Shown here: positions 24,922 through 34,036 of the stretch, one piece after another
Layout of the letters: each line of letters opens with the position of its first letter
Numbering within the stretch: the first letter of the stretch is position 1
From: Alphaproteobacteria bacterium US3C007
GTDB taxonomy: Bacteria > Pseudomonadota > Alphaproteobacteria > Rhodobacterales > Rhodobacteraceae
Assembly: GCA_034423775.1 (NCBI GenBank)
Contig: CP139918.1
Coordinates: forward strand, 806,001-870,000
Direction: 5' to 3'
DNA length: 64,000 nucleotides
Notes under the pieces: generated by a model
What the model was told of the DNA's origin: nothing
What the model saw: only the letters and a program-made list of their open reading frames with translations
The model's database searches: none
Program-made: the position numbers and the translations under genes

Positions 24922-24972
24922 AAAATCCATTATAAGCAATGACTTAATATTTCGGTTGACGCGTTTTGCGCG

Positions 24973-24989
24973 TAGCACACCTCTAGCAC
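24973..24989. repeat. TAGCAC direct repeat at 11-bp period beside integrase
   Basis: TAGCAC occurs at 24973 and 24984 between tRNA-Met and the integrase gene. The spacing and place resemble integrase arm-type sites, as near the other tRNAs in the window. Two short copies alone are weak evidence. Confidence 0.45.
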
Positions 24990-25046
24990 AGTTTTTTCTC
25001 GCTTTCTGAGAATTATGAGTGCAGAATCACAGTGTTAAACACGGTG

Positions 25047-26624
25047 ATGACTTTGCCTAAACTGAACCCAAATACACCCACGCTTATGGATGGTGAGGTT
25101 CGTCTTTTTAAACGTAAACACAGCTCAGTCTGGCAAGTTGTATTTATGATGGACGGACGACAAGTCCGTGTGAGCACTAAGAAGCGTATTTTGAAAGATG
25201 CTAAAGACGCAGCACGCGAGATTTACCTAGACTATCGCTTTCGCCAAAAGAACGGCTTGCCTGTTATCTCTAAGCGGTTTGCAGATGTGGCTGCACTATG
25301 TAGAGCAACCATGAAAGAGCAGCTTGAGAATGGTGCAGGCAAGAAAAGCTTTCGCGATTACATCATCGTTATTGATAAGTATCTGGTTCCCTTCTTTGGT
25401 GATATTTTTGTCACCAGTATTGATTACGAGATGTTGCAAAAGTTTGCGCGCTGGCGTGAAGAGAGGATGGGTCGAGAGCCAAGAGCGTCTACATTGAATA
25501 CCCATAACTCTGCGCTCAATCGGATCTTTGATGAAGCTGTGGCACGGGGATACATGAATAAGTCACAAGTCCCTGTATTGGTAAACAAAGGGCGGGATAG
25601 CGTGCGCAGGCCTGACTTCACCAGAGAAGAATATGCGACACTCATTCGCAAACTGCCCAGTTGGATTGATGCAGGACGAGAGGGCAAGTCACGCGACATG
25701 CGCCATCTGCTGCGTGACTACATTCTTATTCTAGCAAACACGGGCATGCGGCATGGAACAGAAGCTAATAACCTGCGCTGGAAACATATCAGCCTATTTG
25801 AAGACAAGGGTCTCAAATATCTTGAGATGAGCGTGACAGGTAAAACAGGCCGTCGTGACATTATCTGTCGAGCAGGAACCATAAACTATCTCAAGCGCGT
25901 TCAAAGCAGATGCCCAGATATTGCACATTTGAGTTTTGAGCAGCTAATTAAATCAAAACTAGATGTGCCTGTCTTCAGGCTGCCCGATGGTACGGCCAGT
26001 GCTAACCTGCGTCAGACGTTTAGAATCCTGATGCGAGATTCTGGATTACTCACCTGTCCAAGGACAGGACAAGATCGCACGTTATATAGCTTACGCCATA
26101 CCTATGCCACATTTTCTCTTCTAAACGACGGTATGGATGTGCACACGCTGGCTGTACAAATGGGCACCTCTATTTTGATGATAGAGCGCCACTACAGCCA
26201 TCTCACTCCCCGTCTCAAAAAAGAAATGCTCACGGGCAAGCGCTATGACACGCCATATGATGAATACAAAGCAGAGCGGGTACAGGGCTTCTCCATATCA
26301 GATGAGGATCTACACAGTCCCGTAGGTGATGTCATTGAGGAAAGCCTCCCCGATGAACTTGAAGAACAACTTGAGGAAGACACAAAGGGTTCAGAGCGAA
26401 CACTTTCAGCAGAGAACCAATCAAGCGATAAAAAGACCGAAGCCAGCCTAAAGGCGCTGGATATGCTTGACAAAGGACTTCTCACAGAGCGGGCGGTATT
26501 GGCTGTGATTGGGACACATGAAGAAAGTTATACAGTTGCACCGAACGTTCGCATCAAAGCCCTTGAGCTCGTTGAGAAGGATAAACTGTCAGAACGAGGG
26601 CTTATTGCTATTCTGGGCGTTTAA
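25047..26624 (+). CDS. int: Tyrosine-recombinase integrase at tRNA-Met
   Basis: A 525-residue site-specific recombinase, long for the family because of a C-terminal extension. It has the core-binding domain around YLVPFFGDIFVTSIDYEML and the catalytic domain with NTGMRHGTEANNLRW (box I Arg), YSLRHTYATF (His-x-x-Arg), and ERHYSHLTPRLKK (Tyr). The box III His is replaced in VQMGTS. After about residue 420 there is an acidic linker (EESLPDELEEQLEED) and two similar ~40-residue helical segments (LDMLDKGLLTERAVLAVIG and LELVEKDKLSERGLIAILG). A GTG 15 bases upstream is an alternative start. No matching copy of the tRNA-Met end is visible to the right, so the partner att is lost or diverged. Confidence 0.92.
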   Translation: MTLPKLNPNTPTLMDGEVRLFKRKHSSVWQVVFMMDGRQVRVSTKKRILKDAKDAAREIYLDYRFRQKNGLPVISKRFADVAALCRATMKEQLENGAGKKSFRDYIIVIDKYLVPFFGDIFVTSIDYEMLQKFARWREERMGREPRASTLNTHNSALNRIFDEAVARGYMNKSQVPVLVNKGRDSVRRPDFTREEYATLIRKLPSWIDAGREGKSRDMRHLLRDYILILANTGMRHGTEANNLRWKHISLFEDKGLKYLEMSVTGKTGRRDIICRAGTINYLKRVQSRCPDIAHLSFEQLIKSKLDVPVFRLPDGTASANLRQTFRILMRDSGLLTCPRTGQDRTLYSLRHTYATFSLLNDGMDVHTLAVQMGTSILMIERHYSHLTPRLKKEMLTGKRYDTPYDEYKAERVQGFSISDEDLHSPVGDVIEESLPDELEEQLEEDTKGSERTLSAENQSSDKKTEASLKALDMLDKGLLTERAVLAVIGTHEESYTVAPNVRIKALELVEKDKLSERGLIAILGV

Positions 26625-26871
26625 GCATTTTGTGAAGGGACCAACGCTTACAGCAGCTCCACCGCAGTGCTTAACTATAGAGAGTTTTTATCTTTATATC
26701 TTGTTGTCATAAGTATATCCGAATGACGAATGGATTACGGCCGTTGGCTGAACTGTGCATGGATGTCTGCTATGCGGACAAACCGGGTTTGTGCAAACGC
26801 AGCATTTTCTAGCTTTCGCAGCGGTGAATTTACGGCGATTCAATAGACATTGCCAAAGCGTTCATTGGGCA

Positions 26872-27555
26872 TCATTGATGACCTAAAAATGCAGAATAAA
26901 CGCCAAATGCCCCGACAGTAATTAGGCTGAGCGCCCAAAGTAAATCAAGATTGAACCAACTTTTTGAAATGAATTTCAAACCAAACCAAGTGTAGACAAA
27001 GATCGCAATCGCAGCACCTGCAAAAGTCATCGCAAAGGTGTGGGTTGCGGCCACTAAAAAGGCTGTCGTTATATTGTTGCTCATGAGCACTTGTGCAGCG
27101 GCATGACCTGTTTCTGACACACTTTCGCCCAGCACTAAAAGCCCGCAAATACCAAGATAAATAGGCACCAGCATTAGTCCCGCACCATGGGCAGTGGCGG
27201 CCAGAAACGACCAGAGCCCTAGCTTGGCAGGATGGATGCGGGCTAGAATTTTCGGGTGTCGCCGATTGATCAAAAGATAGATCCCCATCGCAATCACTAG
27301 CGCGCCTGCACCCATCCGAATTTCACGCTCGTTATTGACGAAGAAATACATCATTGAAAACGGCAGCAAGATGATAATCATCGCCAGAAAATGACCAGTC
27401 GCAAGCATTGCACTGGCTTTGATCATGGCGCTTTTCTTGCGTTCAAATAGAGCCGCGGAGACAGCCAGAGGCCATCCCATACCAGGGTTTACGCCATGGT
27501 ATATACCCGAAAAAATGACGGCCCACCAAAGGGCCGTCGCAGTCATGGTTTCCAT
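26872..27555 (-). CDS. Membrane protein, possible metal transporter, paired with methanethiol oxidase
   Basis: A 227-residue polytopic membrane protein with six or seven hydrophobic helices. Histidines are placed in the helices in a pattern like NiCoT/UreH transporters: YHGVNPGMGW, TGHFLAM, TAHGAG and ATHTFAM. I do not recognise the exact family. The gene follows the selenium-binding-protein-type methanethiol oxidase by 3 bases and is surely co-transcribed. Methanethiol oxidases of this type are copper enzymes, so metal supply is an attractive inference; export of sulfite or another product is an alternative. Confidence 0.7.
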   Translation of the reverse strand: METMTATALWWAVIFSGIYHGVNPGMGWPLAVSAALFERKKSAMIKASAMLATGHFLAMIIILLPFSMMYFFVNNEREIRMGAGALVIAMGIYLLINRRHPKILARIHPAKLGLWSFLAATAHGAGLMLVPIYLGICGLLVLGESVSETGHAAAQVLMSNNITTAFLVAATHTFAMTFAGAAIAIFVYTWFGLKFISKSWFNLDLLWALSLITVGAFGVYSAFLGHQ

Positions 27556-27558
27556 ATT

Positions 27559-28965
27559 TTATACAGAGGGGTAACAGAAACTATCGGTGGAACAATCGCC
27601 GCCTTCCAGACGAATTTGGTGGGCCCGGGTGTTCTCTGGGAAGTCAATGTAGAAGTCAGGATCAAGGGCAAAACTGCCATCTTCTCCAACATTCGCCATC
27701 ACCATTTGCCCGCCTTCCTGATGCGGATAGAACTGGTTGTCCCATGAAGAATAAAGCGAATTTGTCCAATACACTCTTTTTCCGTCGCGGCTGATCTCGA
27801 CCATTTGCGGTCCGTAGATAACCTCCTTGCCGTTAGGGTGCTTATGTTCGGTGGCGATACCGCCAAGCTGCACCTTACCGTTGAGCACGGGGTTCATTGG
27901 ATCAGATACATCATATTGATGCATCTCGCCCAAGCCCCAACAGGCGACATAAAGGTATTTATCGTCAAGGCTCAGGTCGATATCAGTGACCAAGGGTGGC
28001 ACGGCTCCGAAGCCTTTAAGCAAATCAGGAAGGTTTTCTGGATCTTCCGGGCGTGGATCGATCGTGATCGTCTTCTTGGATTGCCACACACCATCATCAC
28101 CACGCCACCAAGTAAAAATCGCGCCTTGTAAGTTTGTTGTATCAACCACGACACCGCAGAACCCATAAGATTTGGTCGGATCATGGGCAGGGCGGATCTC
28201 TAACGCCATCTGGTAGTTTTCACCGAAATCCATCGTTTGGATGTTTTTGCGTGCGCGCAGATCCCAGAAGTGGATCGAATGGCCGTATTTGTTTGACAGT
28301 AAATCTTCTGGTACAACGCCATTTTCATATTGGGGCGGCAGACCCCATTCAGAACTGACCATATAGTCTTGTGGCAGGTTCCACCAAAAATCGTAATGTT
28401 TGTCTTGTGCACCGCGATCCATTTCGTAGCGACCGATAATTTCAAATGTTTCACAATCCATGATGAAAATACCGGGAGGGCCGTCTGTGCCATCAGCTCC
28501 GCCTCCACCAAGAGTTGATACATAAATCCCTTCAGGCCCACAATGAATTGTATGGGGACGCGAATACCCTGTCTTTTCGAACAGTTCTTCCGGTTCAATA
28601 ATTTTATGAATATGAGCCTTTAGTGGATCTTTGACATCAAAGATAAAAATACGCGACGAGCGAATGCCTGGTACGATCAGATAGCGGCGTTCTAAAAATG
28701 CATGGCCCGATAAGGGCGACAGAGATGATGAACACGCGTTCCAGCCAAAGTGGTGAAATTCGTCCCCAGTGGTTTCAGTCATCACCTTATGAACAATCTC
28801 GCCATAGGTTTTCGACCCTTTGCGCAGGTCAATAACGGCTAGTCCATCGTGTTGATCAGCGTCTTTGCCCAGCATTACCGTAAATGCAAAATTTTCAGGT
28901 GGTGCTTGCATCGCTAGTTTTGCGGATGCATGAAATGTTGGATCCGGCTTCATCGGTTTATTCAT
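27559..28965 (-). CDS. Methanethiol oxidase, selenium-binding protein 1 family
   Basis: A 468-residue SELENBP1/MtoX-family protein. The family folds as a beta-propeller and, in Hyphomicrobium and human, oxidises methanethiol to formaldehyde, hydrogen sulfide and hydrogen peroxide using copper. Seen here are FHHFGWNACSSSLSP (the conserved first cysteine), YLIVPGIRSSRIFIFDVK, RPHTIHCGPEGIYVSTLGG, the histidine-rich HSIHFWDLRARK, LVTDIDLSLDDKYLYVACWG and AHQIRLEGGDCSTDSFCYPS at the end. There is no obvious signal peptide, so it is likely cytoplasmic, unlike some exported homologues. Divergently placed genes for formaldehyde, persulfide and sulfide oxidation strongly support this role. Confidence 0.9.
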   Translation of the reverse strand: MNKPMKPDPTFHASAKLAMQAPPENFAFTVMLGKDADQHDGLAVIDLRKGSKTYGEIVHKVMTETTGDEFHHFGWNACSSSLSPLSGHAFLERRYLIVPGIRSSRIFIFDVKDPLKAHIHKIIEPEELFEKTGYSRPHTIHCGPEGIYVSTLGGGGADGTDGPPGIFIMDCETFEIIGRYEMDRGAQDKHYDFWWNLPQDYMVSSEWGLPPQYENGVVPEDLLSNKYGHSIHFWDLRARKNIQTMDFGENYQMALEIRPAHDPTKSYGFCGVVVDTTNLQGAIFTWWRGDDGVWQSKKTITIDPRPEDPENLPDLLKGFGAVPPLVTDIDLSLDDKYLYVACWGLGEMHQYDVSDPMNPVLNGKVQLGGIATEHKHPNGKEVIYGPQMVEISRDGKRVYWTNSLYSSWDNQFYPHQEGGQMVMANVGEDGSFALDPDFYIDFPENTRAHQIRLEGGDCSTDSFCYPSV

Positions 28966-29030
28966 CGATCTTCCTCCCTAAAGTTATTCCCCCTCATTGG
29001 GGTTTGATACATCATTTCCGCGGTTCCTCA

Positions 29031-29819
29031 TTAGACCTCGGCCACGTTGCATAGTTGAATGGCACCGCTGATCTTTGTTGCAAGCTGTGTCAGCTGACGG
29101 CCGATATTATGTCTGTAATCTGTGCCAAACCTGCGTACGGGTCCGACTGCGCCGACGCTAAAGGTGGCACCGATATTCCCGATTGTTATTGGGGCGGCAA
29201 CGCTTGAGATGCCAATGTCAATCTCTTGATCGCAATCGGCAAAACCTTGCTTTCGGATGATATCGAACTCTGCAAGCAGGTCTTCTCGCGTCGCCTTTGT
29301 GTGGTCTGTATAGGCTTGAAGACTTCCTTGCAAAATTTTGTCTTGAAAGTTTTGTTCTGTGAAGGCTGCGATTGCCTTTGAACAAGAACAGGCATGCATC
29401 GGGCGTTCACCAAGCCCTGGATGGATGAAGGCACGGGCGGGATCGTCCGGTGTTTCGACATGAATAATTTCCACTTTGCCATCTCGGAAGCGTGCCAGAA
29501 ACACAGTTTCATTGAATTTGGTAGCGGCCACTTTGAGAAGAGGCGCCGCAACACGGCGCACATCCACGTCGGATTTTCCCAATAGAGCAATGCGGATCAG
29601 CCGTTCACCAATCACATAGCGCCCGTCATTGTTTGGTTCTTCGATCAGCCCTTGTTCTTGCAATGTTTGCATCAAGCGATAGCAGGTTGGCTTTGGCAAC
29701 CCACTTGCTATCTGCGCTTCGGTTGCGCTGATCGGACGACCGACGACGGCGATAATTTCAAGCAAATGAATAAGACGTTCTAGATGCACTTCAAAGGTAC
29801 CTATTGAAATATGAGACAC
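29031..29819 (-). CDS. IclR-family transcriptional regulator of the methanethiol cluster
   Basis: A 262-residue regulator if started at GTG 29819; an open frame reaches further upstream to 29921 but would overlap the divergent dehydrogenase gene. The N-terminal winged helix has SATEAQIASGLPKPTCYRLMQTLQEQGLI. The C-terminal effector domain has VFLARFRDGKVEIIHVE, GERPMHACSCSKAIAAF, and SSVAAPITIGN. Family members bind small organic ligands. Its place between the leftward oxidase operon and the rightward dehydrogenase gene, with only 59 bases to the latter, suggests it controls both. Confidence 0.88.
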   Translation of the reverse strand: MSHISIGTFEVHLERLIHLLEIIAVVGRPISATEAQIASGLPKPTCYRLMQTLQEQGLIEEPNNDGRYVIGERLIRIALLGKSDVDVRRVAAPLLKVAATKFNETVFLARFRDGKVEIIHVETPDDPARAFIHPGLGERPMHACSCSKAIAAFTEQNFQDKILQGSLQAYTDHTKATREDLLAEFDIIRKQGFADCDQEIDIGISSVAAPITIGNIGATFSVGAVGPVRRFGTDYRHNIGRQLTQLATKISGAIQLCNVAEV

Positions 29820-29878
29820 TTTCTCAGATGATGAGAGCGAATCATGGAAAAAATCAAGCAATTTTTTTAGGAGAAAAA

Positions 29879-30991
29879 ATGCGAACACGTGCTGCTGTCG
29901 CCTTGGAGGCTGGAAAACCACTTGAAGTTATGGACGTTGAACTCGACGGCCCGCGCGCTGGAGAGGTTTTGGTTGAGATCAAAGCTACAGGTCTATGTCA
30001 TACAGATGAATTCACCCGTTCGGGCGAGGATCCGGAGGGCATTTTTCCGGCAATCTTGGGTCATGAAGGTGCAGGCGTAGTGATCGAAATTGGAGAAGGT
30101 GTGACCAGTCTAGAGGTGGGTGACCATGTGATCCCACTCTATACACCCGAATGCCGTGAATGCGAATATTGCTTAAATCCTAAAACTAATCTTTGCCAGA
30201 AAATCCGAAGTACCCAAGGCGCTGGGCTTTTGCCTGACGGATCGACACGATTCAAAATGCTCGATGGGACGCCAATCCACCATTATATGGGATGTTCTAC
30301 CTTCGCCAATCACACCGTTGTGCCCGAAATTGCTCTGGCGAAAGTTCGAAAGGACGCTCCGTTTGATAAAATTTGTTACATTGGTTGTGGTGTCACAACC
30401 GGCATAGGGGCAGTGATCAACACTGCTAAAGTTGAGATTGGGTCAACTGGCGTGGTCTTCGGCCTTGGCGGTATTGGACTCAATGTTATCCAAGGTTTGC
30501 GCCTTGCGGGGGCAGACCAAATCGTTGGCGTTGACCTGAACGAGGGTAAAGTCGAGATGGCCAAGCGGTTTGGTATGACCGATTTCGTGAACCCTTCAAA
30601 AGTGGCCGGGGATCTGGTTGCGCATCTGGTTGAGCTGACACGCGGTGGTGCGGATTACACATTTGACGCCACTGGCAACGTGGGCGTTATGCGCACGGCG
30701 CTGGAATGCGCGCACAAGGGGTGGGGCGAAAGCATCATTATCGGCGTCGCGCCTGCTGGCGCAGAGATTAGCACAAGACCGTTCCAATTGGTAACAGGGC
30801 GGGTTTGGCGCGGTACTGCATTTGGTGGCGCATCCGGGCGCACCGATGTACCCAAAATCGTGGATTGGTACATGGACGGCAAGATCGAAATCGACCCGAT
30901 GATCACTCATAAATTGAAGCTAGAGGATATCAACCACGGGTTCGATTTGATGCATGAAGGCAAATCTATCCGCGCCGTCGTGGAGTTTTAA
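29879..30991 (+). CDS. Class III alcohol dehydrogenase (S-(hydroxymethyl)glutathione dehydrogenase)
   Basis: A 370-residue zinc- and NAD-dependent dehydrogenase. The start ATG 29879 follows TTAGGAGAA. Catalytic zinc ligands appear in TGLCHTDEFTRSG, LGHEGAGVVIEIGEGV and the second-shell CGVTTG; structural zinc cysteines are in PECRECEYCLNPKTNLC; NAD is bound by GLGGIGLNVIQG with an aspartate (VGVDLNEGK). Class III enzymes oxidise the glutathione adduct of formaldehyde to S-formylglutathione. Formaldehyde is a product of methanethiol oxidase, encoded on the other side of the IclR gene. No S-formylglutathione hydrolase gene is in the window. Confidence 0.95.
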   Translation: MRTRAAVALEAGKPLEVMDVELDGPRAGEVLVEIKATGLCHTDEFTRSGEDPEGIFPAILGHEGAGVVIEIGEGVTSLEVGDHVIPLYTPECRECEYCLNPKTNLCQKIRSTQGAGLLPDGSTRFKMLDGTPIHHYMGCSTFANHTVVPEIALAKVRKDAPFDKICYIGCGVTTGIGAVINTAKVEIGSTGVVFGLGGIGLNVIQGLRLAGADQIVGVDLNEGKVEMAKRFGMTDFVNPSKVAGDLVAHLVELTRGGADYTFDATGNVGVMRTALECAHKGWGESIIIGVAPAGAEISTRPFQLVTGRVWRGTAFGGASGRTDVPKIVDWYMDGKIEIDPMITHKLKLEDINHGFDLMHEGKSIRAVVEF

Positions 30992-30994
30992 AAA

Positions 30995-31867
30995 ATGCGG
31001 CAGTCCTCTCCCGAGGTGCATACGTTCTTTGATGAAGCCACGAACGCAGCTTGTCATATCGTAAAAGACCCAGCTTCAAACGCTGTGGCGATTATCGATT
31101 CCATCTTGGATTTTGACGCCGCAGCGGGCAGTACCGAAACGACCCATGCTGATAAGCTGATCGATGAAATCACGCGAAATGACTGGCAGGTCGCTTGGAT
31201 ACTCGAGACCCATGTGCACGCCGATCACCTGTCTGCTGCACCCTACCTGGCCGAAAAGCTGGGTGGCAAAATTGCGATAGGAGCCAATATAACCGCCGTT
31301 CAAAAAGTTTTTGGCAAGATCTTTAATGCAGGTACCGAATTTGAGATGGACGGCAGCCAATTCGACAGATTGTTCGCAAATGGGGATGTCTTTGACATCG
31401 GTAACCTTAATGTCACAGTGATGCACACGCCGGGGCATACGCCTGCCTGTGTAACCTACGTCATCGGCGATGCTGCCTTTATCGGTGACACGTTATTTAT
31501 GCCCGATTTTGGCACCGCTCGTGCAGATTTCCCGGGCGGGTCTGCAACCAATCTTTATGCTTCTATACAACGCATATTAAAGTTGCCTGAAGAGACGCGC
31601 TTGTTCTTGTGCCACGACTACAAAACCAAAACGCGTGAGACGTTCTGCTGGCAAACAACAGTAGCAGAACAAAAGGCAAAAAACGTTCATGTCGGTGGTG
31701 GCAAATCCGAAAAAGAATTCGTTGACTTTCGGACCAAGCGGGATGCGCAATTGGCAATGCCGAAACTTATTATTCCATCAATTCAAGTGAACATGAATGC
31801 AGGCCACATGCCTGCCGCTGATATGGACGGAGACGTCTACCTGAAAGTGCCAATTAACAAACTGTAA
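30995..31867 (+). CDS. Metallo-beta-lactamase-fold persulfide dioxygenase-like hydrolase (ETHE1/BLH family)
   Basis: A 290-residue MBL-fold protein, 3 bases after the dehydrogenase stop. The metal motif is ETHVHADHLSAAPYL, followed by MHTPGHTPACVTYV, FIGDTLFMPDFGTARADFPGG and LFLCHDYKTKTRETFCW, the pattern of Agrobacterium Blh and ETHE1 persulfide dioxygenases. These are mononuclear iron enzymes that oxidise glutathione persulfide to sulfite. The SQR-family gene follows at 31905, so the pair forms the standard sulfide oxidation module. A glyoxalase II role is less likely because of the Blh-type motifs and the neighbours. Confidence 0.92.
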   Translation: MRQSSPEVHTFFDEATNAACHIVKDPASNAVAIIDSILDFDAAAGSTETTHADKLIDEITRNDWQVAWILETHVHADHLSAAPYLAEKLGGKIAIGANITAVQKVFGKIFNAGTEFEMDGSQFDRLFANGDVFDIGNLNVTVMHTPGHTPACVTYVIGDAAFIGDTLFMPDFGTARADFPGGSATNLYASIQRILKLPEETRLFLCHDYKTKTRETFCWQTTVAEQKAKNVHVGGGKSEKEFVDFRTKRDAQLAMPKLIIPSIQVNMNAGHMPAADMDGDVYLKVPINKL

Positions 31868-31904
31868 AGCTCGTTAGGGCAAGGGTTGGGAGGCCCCTAA
31901 TATA

Positions 31905-33119
31905 ATGGCAGATCATCAAATACTTATCGTAGGTGGCGGAGCCGCGGGTATCGCAACGGCAGCCAGCCTGCATAAACGGGACGCGTCTCTGGATATAGCT
32001 ATTATCGAGCGCTCAACGACCCATTACTACCAGCCAGGCTGGACCATGGTGGGTGCGGGCGTTTTCAAAAAAGAAGAAACGGCACGATCCACGGCCAGTG
32101 TCATGCCTTCTTATGTGACACAAATAAGAGGGACCGTTGCATCGTTTCAACCAGATGAGAATAGCGTCAGGCTTGAAGATGGAAAGGTGCTTACCTATGG
32201 CTCTCTCGTAGTGGCGGCGGGGCTTAAGCTAGATTGGGCTGCGATTGAGGGGCTTGAGGAAGCGCTTGGTCGAAACGGTGTGACCTCGAACTACCGATAT
32301 GATCTTGCACCCTACACATGGGAACTGGTTCAAAAAATGCGCGGGGAAAAAGCTATTTTCACCCAACCGCCTATGCCGATCAAATGCGCAGGCGCGCCGC
32401 AAAAAGCAATGTACTTGTCATGCTCAACCTGGATGCAGGTGGGTAAAATCAAAGATATCGATGTGTCATTCTGCAATGCAGGGCCGGTCCTCTTCGGCTG
32501 CGCAGATTATGTGCCTCCGCTAATGGAATATGTTGACCGCTACGGTATAAATCTCGACTTTGGGTATAATCTGGTGAAGGTCGACGGCCCCAATCAGATA
32601 GCAACCTTCAAGGTGGCCAAAGAAGGCGAAGACCCGCGGCTGGTAGAGCGCAAATTTGATATGCTGCATGTCTGTCCACCCCAATGCGCGCCAGACTTTA
32701 TCAAAGACAGCCCCCTTGCAAACGAAGCTGGCTGGATGGCTGTTGACCAATCGACGATGCAAAGCACTATCGCCCCAAATATCTTTGGCCTTGGGGATGT
32801 GACCTCAACCCCAAATGCCAAAACAGCAGCCGCCGCGCGTAAACAAGCCCCAATTGTGGCTGACAATCTGATTGCGCAGATGAAGGAAGCTGCGATGCCG
32901 CAAGCCTATGATGGGTATGGATCGTGCCCGTTAACCGTCGAACACGGCAAAATTATTTTGGCAGAGTTCGGTTATGGTGGAAAACTCATGCCCAGCTTTC
33001 CGTGGGACAGCACAAAGCCAAGGCGCGCCGCATGGTTCCTAAAAAAGTCAGTTCTGCCCTGGATCTATTGGAATGCCATGTTGAAAGGCAAAGAATGGCT
33101 GGCAAAAACGACCTCTTAG
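31905..33119 (+). CDS. Sulfide:quinone oxidoreductase (type II, SQRDL-like)
   Basis: A 404-residue flavoprotein. FAD is bound by LIVGGGAAGIATAASL at the N-terminus and FGLGDVTSTPNAKTAAAARKQAP near residue 300. Redox cysteines fit PIKCAGAPQKAMYLSC and YGSCPLTVEHG near the C-terminus. YYQPGWTMVGAGVF and the C-terminal WYWN-type amphipathic helix region (LPWIYWNAMLKG) suit peripheral membrane attachment. It would oxidise sulfide, here released by methanethiol oxidase, pass electrons to quinone and transfer sulfane sulfur to glutathione for the adjacent persulfide dioxygenase. It is the last gene of the rightward operon. Confidence 0.93.
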   Translation: MADHQILIVGGGAAGIATAASLHKRDASLDIAIIERSTTHYYQPGWTMVGAGVFKKEETARSTASVMPSYVTQIRGTVASFQPDENSVRLEDGKVLTYGSLVVAAGLKLDWAAIEGLEEALGRNGVTSNYRYDLAPYTWELVQKMRGEKAIFTQPPMPIKCAGAPQKAMYLSCSTWMQVGKIKDIDVSFCNAGPVLFGCADYVPPLMEYVDRYGINLDFGYNLVKVDGPNQIATFKVAKEGEDPRLVERKFDMLHVCPPQCAPDFIKDSPLANEAGWMAVDQSTMQSTIAPNIFGLGDVTSTPNAKTAAAARKQAPIVADNLIAQMKEAAMPQAYDGYGSCPLTVEHGKIILAEFGYGGKLMPSFPWDSTKPRRAAWFLKKSVLPWIYWNAMLKGKEWLAKTTS

Positions 33120-33354
33120 ATTAGCGCTTTAAGGGTTGTCATGTTCGAATTCGTCCGAAAAACGCTATGGACGTTTAAAAGTATTATACGAGCCAAATGA
33201 ACGATGGGCTCTAACGCGGTAGTTTGACATGACAACACGCGAATACAAAATTTTAGGTGCTGCGAGCGCGCGCAGCACAATAGACGAACTCACAGTTTGG
33301 GCTCTAAGCCGCCATTCGCTGCACTTTGCCCGAAGGTCCGCTAAGGCCTGTTTT
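33120..33354. other. Boundary between methanethiol cluster and the Rep/clamp-loader element
   Basis: Non-coding. Around 33300-33342 is a GC-rich scrap (GCCGCCATTCGCTGC) that resembles decayed intergenic sequence also seen near 26760. I found no clear att repeat here. Confidence 0.35.
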
Positions 33355-33921
33355 CTAAAGTAACTCTACTGCTTCGCTCAACTGGTCAGAGTTCACATCT
33401 ATGTACCTCTGTGTTGTGGATATATGCGAATGCCCTGCAAGCGCCGCAAGCAATCGCACGCCTACACCCTTGTTGGCCAAACGGGTAATATAGGTCCTAC
33501 GACCTGAATGACTTGAGGCGTCCTTGAGGCCAATTGCTTTGTATATGTCCAAGAACAGCTGGCACATTGTGTTGGCCGAGAAATGACCGCCCTTTTGACT
33601 GGCAAACAGCGGGCGCTGTGGATCTGCGAGGCGGATATAATCACCGTACTCGCGCAGAGCCTTACGCAAGCGCTGATTAAGATACACCGTGCGCGTTTGC
33701 CCACCTTTGCTCTGCTGTGCGCTTAAGATGAACTGTGTGCGAACAGCACCGTCTTCATCAAATATGTTACCCACTGTGAGTGCTGCGATTTCCTTGGCTC
33801 GGAGGCCTGCGTAGAAACTAACCAGTATAATGGTCTCATCACGAATTGGATGACGTCTGCTGCGGCAGTAGTGTATAACCCTGCGTAGTTGAGCTTCATT
33901 TAGTGTTTGTGCCTGGCGCAT
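33355..33921 (-). CDS. Compact tyrosine recombinase, catalytic domain only
   Basis: A 188-residue site-specific recombinase, about half the usual length. It holds only a XerC/D-like catalytic domain: SFYAGLRAKEIAALTVGNI (box I Arg), a beta-hairpin region with the conserved Lys near AQQSKGGQTRTVYL, SSHSGRRTYITRLA (His-x-x-Arg), LAGHSHISTTQRYIDV (His and Tyr). No core-binding domain precedes it, yet ATG is followed directly by conserved sequence, so it looks naturally short rather than truncated. Small recombinases of this sort occur in many marine integrative elements. It is the leftmost gene of an element extending to about 39.4 kb. Confidence 0.92.
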   Translation of the reverse strand: MRQAQTLNEAQLRRVIHYCRSRRHPIRDETIILVSFYAGLRAKEIAALTVGNIFDEDGAVRTQFILSAQQSKGGQTRTVYLNQRLRKALREYGDYIRLADPQRPLFASQKGGHFSANTMCQLFLDIYKAIGLKDASSHSGRRTYITRLANKGVGVRLLAALAGHSHISTTQRYIDVNSDQLSEAVELL

Positions 33922-34036
33922 TGCAAACTCCCCTCAAAACCTAACGTTGTGTTAGCTTTGAATATAAAGTCTGAGGTATTGGTCTTCCTACCGAAAAGAC
34001 GCCTCGCCTGAAGCTTATATTTTTCAATGAGTTATG

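Noticed and set aside
28200..28598. Leftward 132-codon frame within the methanethiol oxidase gene
   Set aside because: Shadow frame of a well-supported gene.
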